Below the pieces are notes generated by a model that did not search any database, was not told the origin of the DNA, and worked only from the letters and a program-made list of their open reading frames with translations. The position numbers and the translations under genes are program-made. Source: Streptomyces sp. NBC_00582 (GTDB taxonomy: Bacteria > Actinomycetota > Actinomycetes > Streptomycetales > Streptomycetaceae). Taken from it: a stretch of DNA of 64,000 nucleotides. The DNA is taken from the NCBI RefSeq assembly GCF_036345155.1, contig NZ_CP107772.1, positions 7,874,001 to 7,938,000 of the forward strand, in the 5' to 3' direction. Below are positions 44,277 to 55,507 of the stretch, in pieces; position 1 is the first letter of the stretch; every line of letters begins with the position of its first letter.

Positions 44277-45935
44277 TCATCCTCCTGGTGGCGCCGGTTG
44301 CGTGGCTTCCAGGAGTTCGGCGAGTTCCACCAGGTCGGTGCCGGTGAGGCGGGGGAGTGCGCAGCCGGAGAGGACACGGCAGGCGTCGCGCCAGGAGGCG
44401 GGGATCGCGTCCTTGCCGCCGAGCGCGCCCGCCAGCGCGCCCGCGAGCGCCGGGGCCGAGTCGGCGACCCGGGACAGGCAGGCCGCCGCCGGTACGGCTT
44501 CCTGGAGACGGCCCTCGGCTGCGCTGACCAGGGCCAGGGCAACCGGGACCGTCTCGGCGGCCGCGATGCCGTAGCTGTAGACGTGGTCGACGATCTGGTG
44601 TTCCAGGAGGGGGATCAGGGTGAAGGCGCTGCCCGCGTCGTGGGCGAGTCGCAGCGCGTGGCGGGCGTTGCGGCCGATCTCGGTGTGTTCCGGGAGTTCG
44701 GCGAGGGCCGCGGTGGTGCAGGCCTCGGGGGGTGCGCCGGTCAGGGCGAGGGAGACGGCCGCCGCCATCGCACGGGCGCCGTGCACGCCGTCGCCGTCCT
44801 GGGTGTAGCGGGCGTCGAACTCGGCCAGTTCGGCGGCGAGTCGGGGGTCGCCGGGGTGGGCGACCGCGAGGACGCATGCGCGGACGCACGCGGCGTCGTC
44901 GAAGTAGTGCGGGTTGTCGTGGCCGGTGGCGGGGGGTCGTAGGCCGGTCGCGAGGTTGCCGAGGCCGGCGCGGACGGAGATGCGGGCGCGCAGGGGGAGG
45001 ACGGCGGACTCGATCTCGGGGGCGCGGTCGGCCGCCGCCGCGATCTCGCAGGCGAGGGCGTTCCAGGTGAGGTCGATGGCGGCGCGCATACGGCGTTCTC
45101 GGCTGAGGTCGCCGAGGGCGGTGTCGTCTCCGGCCCTGAGGACCGCTTCCGCCGCGAAGGCCGCCCATTCGGCGTCGTCGGAGGGGCCGAGGCGGAGCGG
45201 TTCGGGGGGCTGGTTCAGGGCGATGGGGACGGGGAGGGTGGTCGTGGCGTTGTGTTCGGCGAAGGTGTCCAGTTCGCGGGTGAGACGGCGGGTCCAGTCG
45301 GGCATGCGGGAGGCGCGGTGGCGGGCGGCGGGCCAGCCGGCGGCGTCGCCTGCGGCGAGGCCGAGGAGGAGGCCGTGGACGCGGGCCTCGGCTTCGCCCT
45401 CGGCCCGCGGTTTCCCACCCGCACCACCCGTGCGGGTCTCGTCGTCGGGTGCGGGTGGCCCCAGGGGGGCGCCCCCACCGTCGGCGACCGCGAGTCCGCC
45501 CGGCTCCGCCGCTCCCCCTTCGTCCGCCATAGCCGTCCCGGCAGACGCCCCCTCGTCCCGCGTGCCCGTGCCGGCAGGCACCCCCTCGTCCCGCGTGCCC
45601 GTCCCCGACGGCATTTCCTTGTCCGCTGTCCCGGCGTCCGGCGGCATTTCCTCGTCCGCCGTCGTCGTCCCCGGCGGCACCCCCCCGTCCCCCGTCCCCG
45701 CCTCCGATGGCGCTTCCTCGTCCCGCGTCCCCGCCCCCGGCGGCATTTCCTTGTCCGCTGTCCCGGCCTGCGACGGCGCTTCCTCGTCCGGCGTGCCCGG
45801 CGGCACCCCCTCGTCCCCCGTCCCCGCCTCCGACGGCACTCCCCCGTCCCGCGTCGCCGCCCCCGGCGGCACCCCCTCGTCCACCGCTGCCGTCCCCGAC
45901 GGCTCCCCCTCGTCCCATGGGCCTGGTGGTTTCAT
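44277..45935 (-). CDS. ADP-ribosylglycohydrolase-like protein (paralogue 3, repeat-rich N-terminus, degenerate site)
   Basis: A 552-residue protein. Residues 8-137 are about twelve copies of an 11-residue unit of the form DEGVPPGAGTR, then a Gly/Pro linker, and only from about 175 (RVHGLLLGLAAGDAAGWPAARH) comes the hydrolase core. The TDDT motif is changed to PSDDAEW, and the C-terminal RDADT to RVADS, so at least one metal ligand is lost. It may be inactive, a binding protein, or act differently. The ATG at 45935 has GGAGG upstream and overlaps the preceding stop (ATGA). Confidence 0.82.
   Translation of the reverse strand: MKPPGPWDEGEPSGTAAVDEGVPPGAATRDGGVPSEAGTGDEGVPPGTPDEEAPSQAGTADKEMPPGAGTRDEEAPSEAGTGDGGVPPGTTTADEEMPPDAGTADKEMPSGTGTRDEGVPAGTGTRDEGASAGTAMADEGGAAEPGGLAVADGGGAPLGPPAPDDETRTGGAGGKPRAEGEAEARVHGLLLGLAAGDAAGWPAARHRASRMPDWTRRLTRELDTFAEHNATTTLPVPIALNQPPEPLRLGPSDDAEWAAFAAEAVLRAGDDTALGDLSRERRMRAAIDLTWNALACEIAAAADRAPEIESAVLPLRARISVRAGLGNLATGLRPPATGHDNPHYFDDAACVRACVLAVAHPGDPRLAAELAEFDARYTQDGDGVHGARAMAAAVSLALTGAPPEACTTAALAELPEHTEIGRNARHALRLAHDAGSAFTLIPLLEHQIVDHVYSYGIAAAETVPVALALVSAAEGRLQEAVPAAACLSRVADSAPALAGALAGALGGKDAIPASWRDACRVLSGCALPRLTGTDLVELAELLEATQPAPPGG
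45525..45914 (-). repeat. 33-bp minisatellite encoding 11-residue repeats
   Basis: Twelve consecutive in-frame units, each beginning with Asp, all 33 bp except one of 27 bp. Typical units are DEGVPPGAATR, DEEAPSEAGTG and DKEMPSGTGTR. The coding strand is G-rich and the + strand C-rich. Confidence 0.85.
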
Positions 45936-46978
45936 GCCGGTACCTCCGGGTGGGTGGTGCGGTGGACGTGGTGGAGGAGGTCCGTGAGGGATTCCGGGGG
46001 GACCAGGCCCTCGCCCCATTTGCCGCCGTCGTCCGGGACCAGGAGTTCCGCCACGTCGAGGATGTGGTGGCCGGCCATGGAGGGCAGGCAGGTGCCGCGG
46101 GCGGGGCCGATCGCCGCCGCCCAGGTGGTCGGGACGGCCGCGACGCCCTGGGTGGCGCCGGCGAGGGCGCCCGCCACCGCCGCCGTGGTGTCGGCGTCGC
46201 GCCCCATGTTGACGGCCGTGAGGACCGCCTCCGGGAAGTCGCCGTCCGCCGCCGCGTACGCGCCGAAGGCGAGGGCGACGGCCTCGGGGGCGAGGTCGGT
46301 CCAGGGGTAGCCGCCGATCACGACGGCGGAGCGGACCGCGCGTTCTCCCCGGTGCGCGACGGCCACCGCGCGGCGCAGGGAGCGGGCCGTCCAGGAGTCC
46401 TCGGGGACGACCGCGAGGGCGGCGGCGACCACCGCGGTCGTCGGCGCGCCCGCCATCGCCGCCGCCACGCCGGCCGCGACCGCCTGACCGCCGTAGATGC
46501 CCTCGCCGTCGTGGCTCACCGCGCCGTCGATGGCGACCAGCCGGGCCGCCTCCGCCGGGCGGCCCGCCGCGAAGACACCGAACGGCGCCGCGCGCATGGC
46601 CAGTCCGTCGCTCCAGGCGTGGCGGTGCTGGGCGGAGATCGGGGCCGCCAGACCCCGGCGGAGGTTCTCCAGCGTGCCGCGCTCGCTGAAGCCGGCGCCC
46701 CGGAAGGGGCCCTCGTCGCGGTCGGCGATCCACTCGTGCCAGGCGGCCTCGACATGCGCCTGGGTGAGGGCCGAGCCGTGCCGGGCGAGGAGCAGGCCGG
46801 AGAAGATCGTGTACTCCGTGTCGTCCGTCCCGGCCGGCCGGTCGGTGACGTACCCGGTGATGCGGCCCCACCGCGCGCGGATCTCCGACGGTTTCATGTT
46901 CTCGGCCGGTGCCCCGAGGGCGTCTCCGACGGCGAGGCCGAGCAGGGCGCCGCGGGCTCGTTCACGGATGGTTGGCAT
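45932..46978 (-). CDS. ADP-ribosylglycohydrolase family protein (paralogue 4, operon leader)
   Basis: A 348-residue ARH/DraG-type hydrolase with complete motifs: RGALLGLAVGDALGAPAE, GTDDTEYTIFSGLLLARHG and VNMGRDADTTAAVAGALAGATQG. It is compact, with no extra domains. I start at ATG 46978 (MPTIRERARGALLG), which has GAGAGG about 6 bases upstream; the frame is open to 47041. It is the first gene of the seven-gene reverse-strand operon. Its substrate could be an ADP-ribosylated protein, as with DraG on nitrogenase reductase, or O-acetyl-ADP-ribose. Confidence 0.9.
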   Translation of the reverse strand: MPTIRERARGALLGLAVGDALGAPAENMKPSEIRARWGRITGYVTDRPAGTDDTEYTIFSGLLLARHGSALTQAHVEAAWHEWIADRDEGPFRGAGFSERGTLENLRRGLAAPISAQHRHAWSDGLAMRAAPFGVFAAGRPAEAARLVAIDGAVSHDGEGIYGGQAVAAGVAAAMAGAPTTAVVAAALAVVPEDSWTARSLRRAVAVAHRGERAVRSAVVIGGYPWTDLAPEAVALAFGAYAAADGDFPEAVLTAVNMGRDADTTAAVAGALAGATQGVAAVPTTWAAAIGPARGTCLPSMAGHHILDVAELLVPDDGGKWGEGLVPPESLTDLLHHVHRTTHPEVPA

Positions 46979-47131
46979 ACGGGGCCTCTCCTCCGCAGGC
47001 TCCGCACGGACGCGGAACCGTTTGCGGATGTGTCCCACCATCGGCGGTTGACCCGAGCCTGGAATCCCCTCATATCACCCGGTCGACATTTGTGCGCACT
47101 CCCGATCGAATGAGCGCTCGGATGTGAAAGC

Positions 47132-47150
47132 GCAGGTTAGCCGAGCCTTT
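47132..47150. promoter_or_regulatory. Weak iron-box-like site
   Basis: GCAGGTTAGCCGAGCCTTT matches the Streptomyces DmdR/IdeR consensus TTAGGTTAGGCTCACCTAA at about 12 of 19 positions, mostly in the left half. It lies between the divergent transporter and hydrolase operons. Confidence 0.35.
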
Positions 47151-47200
47151 CCTTGCTGGCGAGAGGGAAGAATGAGACGTACTTTGGCGTTGTCGGAAAT

Positions 47201-47206
47201 TAGAAT
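47201..47206 (+). promoter_or_regulatory. Candidate -10 box of the VIT1-family gene
   Basis: TAGAAT in an AT-rich stretch, about 57 bases before the ATG and just upstream of the stronger iron box, where a bound repressor would block transcription. Confidence 0.4.
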
Positions 47207-47216
47207 CAATCCAAAG

Positions 47217-47235
47217 TTAGCTTTGGCTCACCTAT
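47217..47235. promoter_or_regulatory. Iron box (DmdR/IdeR-type operator) upstream of the VIT1-family gene
   Basis: TTAGCTTTGGCTCACCTAT matches the known Streptomyces iron-box consensus at 16 of 19 positions. It begins 11 bases after the candidate -10 box and ends 27 bases before the start codon. Confidence 0.65.
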
Positions 47236-47262
47236 CCTGGCTCATCTTCCCGGGGGACTTCC

Positions 47263-47994
47263 ATGGCCATCATCGACATCGAGGCGCCGCTCCACGAGGC
47301 GCACCGCGACAACCACACGCACCGCGATGTGAACGGCGGCTGGCTGCGCCCCGCCGTCTTCGGCGCCATGGACGGCCTGGTCTCCAACCTCGCCCTGATG
47401 ACCGGTGTCGCCGGCGGCGCCGTGGGTCAGCAGGCCATCGTACTGACCGGGCTGGCCGGGCTCGCCGCCGGCGCCTTCTCCATGGCCGCCGGTGAGTACA
47501 CCTCCGTCGCCTCCCAGCGTGAGCTGGTCGAGGCCGAGCTGGACGTCGAGCGCGTCCAGCTGAGGAAGCACCCGAAGGACGAGGAGGCCGAGCTCGCCGC
47601 CCTGTACGCGGCGCGGGGCGTCGACGCCGACCTCGCCCGGCAGGTCGCGGCGCAGCTCTCCCGTGATCCCGAGCAGGCGCTGGAGATCCACGCCCGGGAG
47701 GAACTGGGCATCGACCCCTCCGACCTGCCCTCGCCGCTGGTCGCCGCCGTGTCCAGCTTCGGCTCCTTCGCGCTGGGCGCGCTGCTGCCCGTACTGCCGT
47801 ATCTGCTCGGCGCGAGCGCGCTGTGGCCGGCCGTGCTGCTGGCCCTGTTCGGGCTCTTCGCGTGCGGGGCGGTCGTGGCCCGGGTGACCGCGCGGACCTG
47901 GTGGTACAGCGGACTGCGACAGCTCGCCCTCGGTGGTGCCGCGGCCGGTGTGACGTACGCCCTGGGCAGTTTGTTCGGAACGGCCGTAGGATAG
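47263..47994 (+). CDS. VIT1/CCC1 family iron/manganese transporter
   Basis: A 243-residue membrane protein of the vacuolar iron transporter family, which exports or sequesters Fe2+ or Mn2+. The first helix pair is AVFGAMDGLVSNLALMTGVAGG (Asp and Asn of the transport path), then AGAFSMAAGEYTSVASQREL. A cytoplasmic charged helix of about 60 residues (VEAELDVERVQLRKHPKDEEAEL onward) corresponds to the metal-binding domain, and three helices follow. Iron boxes upstream suggest DmdR control. The start ATG has GGGGG about 6 bases upstream. Confidence 0.9.
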   Translation: MAIIDIEAPLHEAHRDNHTHRDVNGGWLRPAVFGAMDGLVSNLALMTGVAGGAVGQQAIVLTGLAGLAAGAFSMAAGEYTSVASQRELVEAELDVERVQLRKHPKDEEAELAALYAARGVDADLARQVAAQLSRDPEQALEIHAREELGIDPSDLPSPLVAAVSSFGSFALGALLPVLPYLLGASALWPAVLLALFGLFACGAVVARVTARTWWYSGLRQLALGGAAAGVTYALGSLFGTAVG

Positions 47995-48001
47995 TGCGAC
48001 T

Positions 48002-48031
48002 GCTACTTATGCGATGGGCCGCATAAGTAGC
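48002..48031 (+). terminator. Terminator after the VIT1-family gene
   Basis: Perfect 12-bp stem (GCTACTTATGCG with CGCATAAGTAGC) and a 6-base loop, 8 bases after the stop. The stem is unusually AT-rich for this genome. Confidence 0.65.
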
Positions 48032-48247
48032 CGTTACTGAATGGTTTCGAGTGCTTAACCAGCGGGCATGAGCCGTAAGCGCTGTGGGCAATGACGCCTG
48101 CGGCGCACTCGCGGGGCGAACGACGACGCTCTTCCCGCCCCGGATCGACGGACACCGATCTGTCCCGTTCGGTCCCACACACTTCCAGCCACGCGCACGG
48201 TACCCCCGCCGTACGCCTGTGGCGTCCGCATGTTGGAACGGAGTATC

Positions 48248-48263
48248 CGGTTCCCGAGAACCG
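48248..48263. promoter_or_regulatory. Inverted repeat in the gltB promoter region
   Basis: CGGTTC-CCGA-GAACCG, a perfect 6-bp inverted repeat about 100 bases before gltB and next to the GlnR-like site; candidate operator. Confidence 0.35.
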
Positions 48264-48272
48264 CTCCATCAT

Positions 48273-48288
48273 GTAACCTGCACGAAAT
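48273..48288. promoter_or_regulatory. GlnR-like site upstream of gltB
   Basis: GTAAC-CTGCAC-GAAAT fits the Streptomyces GlnR half-site pattern gTnAC-n6-GaAAc except for the last base. GlnR governs nitrogen genes, so control of gltBD is plausible. Confidence 0.4.
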
Positions 48289-48364
48289 TTTGCGCACACG
48301 CAGAGGGCCAACGTCGTCCCTCGGCACGCCACACATGCCACTTGAGACGACGACGGGAGAGCCG

Positions 48365-52949
<4,585 letters not shown>

Positions 52950-52957
<8 letters not shown>

Positions 52958-54410
52958 CCCGAAGGGCTTCCTCAACCACGGCCGTGAGGTCGCCAAGTCC
53001 CGTCCGGTCGACGTGCGCCTCAAGGACTGGAACGAGGTCTACGTCCCCGGCTCGCTGCTGCCGATCATCAGCAAGCAGGCCAGCCGGTGCATGGACTGCG
53101 GCATCCCGTTCTGTCACAACGGCTGTCCGCTCGGGAACCTCATCCCCGAGTGGAACGACTACGCCTACCGCGAGGACTGGTCGGCGGCGTCGGAGCGCCT
53201 GCACGCCACGAACAACTTCCCCGAGTTCACCGGCCGCCTCTGCCCGGCGCCCTGTGAGTCGGCGTGCGTGCTCGGCATCAACCAGCCGGCCGTCACCATC
53301 AAGAACGTCGAGGTCTCGATCATCGACAAGGCGTGGGACGCGGGCACCGTCGCCCCGCAGGCCCCGGAGCGCCTGTCGGGCAAGACCGTCGCCGTCATCG
53401 GCTCGGGCCCGGCGGGTCTGGCCGCCGCCCAGCAGCTCACGCGGGCGGGCCACACCGTCGCCGTCTACGAGCGCGCGGACCGCATCGGAGGCCTCCTGCG
53501 GTACGGCATCCCCGAGTTCAAGATGGAGAAGCGGCACATCAACCGCCGTATCGAGCAGATGCGCGCGGAGGGCACCCGCTTCCGCACCGGCATCGAGATC
53601 GGCCGCGACCTCAAGGCGACCGACCTCAAGAAGCGGTACGACGCGGTCGTCATCGCCGCCGGTGCCACGACCGCCCGTGACCTCCCGGTCCCCGGCCGTG
53701 AGCTCAAGGGCGTGTACCAGGCGATGGAGTACCTGCCGCTGGCCAACAAGGTCCAGGAGGGCGACTACGTCACCTCCCCGATCTCGGCCGAGGGCAAGCA
53801 CGTCGTGGTCATCGGCGGCGGCGACACCGGCGCCGACTGCGTGGGCACCGCACACCGCCAGGGCGCGGCCTCCGTCACCCAGCTGGAGATCATGCCCCGC
53901 CCGGGCGAGGAGCGGAACGCGAACCAGCCCTGGCCGACGTTCCCGATGCTCTACAAGGTGACGTCCGCGCACGAGGAGGGCGGTGAGCGGGTCTACTCCG
54001 TCTCCACCACCCACTTCGAGGGCGACGAGGACGGCAACGTCCAGTGGCTGCACCTGGCCGAGGTCGAGTTCGTCGAGGGGAAGCTGACCCAGAAGCCGGG
54101 CACCGAGCGCAAGATCCCCGCCCAGCTCGTCACCCTCGCCATGGGCTTCACCGGCACCGACCGCGAGAACGGCCTGGTCGAGCAGTTCGGCCTGGACCTC
54201 GACGAGCGCGGCAACATCGCCCGCGACGCCGACTTCCAGACCAACGTGCCGGGCGTCTTCGTCGCCGGTGACGCGGGCCGCGGCCAGTCGCTCATCGTGT
54301 GGGCGATCGCCGAGGGCCGCTCCGCCGCCCGCGGCTGCGACCGCTTCCTGACCGGCGCCAGCGACCTGCCGGCCCCGATCCGCCCGACGGACCGCGCGCT
54401 GATGGTCTGA
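52950..54410 (+). CDS. gltD: Glutamate synthase (NADPH) small subunit
   Basis: A 486-residue flavoprotein that passes electrons from NADPH to GltB. N-terminal Fe-S ligands are C47, C50, C55 and C59 ([15 protein letters not shown]) with a second set in [12 protein letters not shown]. The FAD loop is [16 protein letters not shown], and the NADPH loop is [20 protein letters not shown]. The C-terminal [23 protein letters not shown] is the FAD-closing motif. The ATG overlaps the end of gltB by 8 bases. Confidence 0.97.
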
Positions 54411-54482
54411 AGCACCGCACAGGCAGCACCGCACAGGAGCACCCCAGAGAACGTCCCGTACAACGGCGTACGGAACACAGGC

Positions 54483-54528
54483 CGGCGCCTGCCTCACTGT
54501 CCCCGACCGGACGACCTGGCAGGCGCCG
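54483..54528. terminator. Hairpin between gltD and the convergent ABC gene
   Basis: CGGCGCCTGCC (54483-54493) pairs perfectly with GGCAGGCGCCG (54518-54528) across a 24-base loop. Two copies of AGCACCGCACAGG stand in tandem just upstream (54411-54437). Confidence 0.45.
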
Positions 54529-54538
54529 CCGCACGTCC

Positions 54539-55507
54539 TCAGCCGGAACGGTCCGCGTCGCCGTCCGGCCACACCTGGATGTGGTCCTCCTCCAGCTCCA
54601 GCAGCACCCGGTCCGCCATCCCCAGCGCGGCCGTGTACTCGGCGGGCAACTGCAGCCGGCCCGCGCGGTCGAGCATCGCGTACTCCCGCGCCACCAGCGA
54701 CTCCCGGCCCTCCTCGTCGACCTCGGTGCGGCGCAGCACCTCCGTCGAGGTGCGGCCGTCGCGGATCGCGACCGTGCGCCGGACCTCGCCGGCCACCGCC
54801 TGGTCGTGGGTGACGACGACGACCGTCGTGCCCAGCTCCTCGTTGGCCCGGCGGAACGCCGCGAACACCTGCTGCCCGGTCGCCGAGTCCAGCTCACCGG
54901 TGGGCTCGTCGGCGAGCAGCACCGAGGGCGCGTTGGCCAGGGAAACGGCGATCGCGACCCGCTGCTGCTGGCCCCCGGACATCTGCCGCGGATACCGCTC
55001 ACCGCAGTCGGCGACCCCGAGCAGGGACAGCAGCTCCGCCGCCCGCCCGGCCCGCTTCCCGCGCCGCACCCCCGCCAGCTGCAGCGGCAGCGCCACGTTC
55101 TGCGCGGCCGTCAGATACGGGAGCAGGTTGCGGGCCGTCTGCTGCCAGACGAACCCCACCACCTCACGCCGGTACCGCAGCCGCGCCTTCGCGTCCATTG
55201 TCAGCAGATCGCGGCCCGCGACCCGCGCGGAGCCCGCGGTGGGGACGTCCAGGCCCGCGAGGATGTTCATCAACGTCGACTTGCCGCTGCCGGACGCCCC
55301 GACCAGCGCCATCAGCTCGCCCTCGCGCACCAGCAGATCGAGCCCCTGGAGCGCCTGCACCTCCACGGCGTCCCCGCCCCCGCGCCCCGCGAAGATCCGC
55401 ACCAGCCGGTCGCAGGCGATCAGCGCGTCGTGCCCGTAGACGGGCCGGTCGCGCCGGTCGGCCGCCCGCCGTTCCAGCTCCGCCAGCGACTCGGTGCTCC
55501 CGCTCAT
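54539..55507 (-). CDS. ABC transporter ATPase (LolD/MacB type) with AbrB-like C-terminal extension
   Basis: A 322-residue ATPase. Walker A is GASGSGKST, the Q-loop lies in VWQQTARNLLPYL, the signature is MSGGQQQRVAIAVSL, and Walker B is VLLADEPTGELD. About residues 1-35 are a polar extension. After the normal end of the ATPase (about 270), a stretch AREYAMLDRAGRLQLPAEYTAALGMADRVLLELEEDHIQVW resembles the SpoVT/AbrB swapped-hairpin fold (DRAGRLxLP core). It pairs with the FtsX-like permease whose stop it overlaps (ATGA). The transported or extracted substrate is unknown. Confidence 0.9.
   Translation of the reverse strand: MSGSTESLAELERRAADRRDRPVYGHDALIACDRLVRIFAGRGGGDAVEVQALQGLDLLVREGELMALVGASGSGKSTLMNILAGLDVPTAGSARVAGRDLLTMDAKARLRYRREVVGFVWQQTARNLLPYLTAAQNVALPLQLAGVRRGKRAGRAAELLSLLGVADCGERYPRQMSGGQQQRVAIAVSLANAPSVLLADEPTGELDSATGQQVFAAFRRANEELGTTVVVVTHDQAVAGEVRRTVAIRDGRTSTEVLRRTEVDEEGRESLVAREYAMLDRAGRLQLPAEYTAALGMADRVLLELEEDHIQVWPDGDADRSG

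Larger units (their letters stand above)
47995..48364. other. Gene-free region between the VIT1-family gene and gltB
   Basis: About 370 bases. From left to right it holds an AT-rich perfect hairpin (48002-48031), a region with no clear signal, a GGTTC/GAACC inverted repeat (48248-48263) and a GlnR-like site (48273-48288). Reading frames on either strand here (for example 48003-48341 reverse) lack start signals and look non-coding. Confidence 0.6.

Noticed and set aside
45525..45914. CRISPR array
   Set aside because: The regularly spaced units are continuous coding repeats without spacers; no CRISPR array or cas gene is present in the window.
48003..48341. 112-codon reverse frame upstream of gltB
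   Set aside because: No ribosome-binding site, overlaps the terminator hairpin and promoter signals; Cys-rich but no recognisable motif.
54411..54437. Two AGCACCGCACAGG direct repeats as an attachment site
   Set aside because: Too short and adjacent to each other, with no integrase or tRNA gene nearby; probably chance or slippage.
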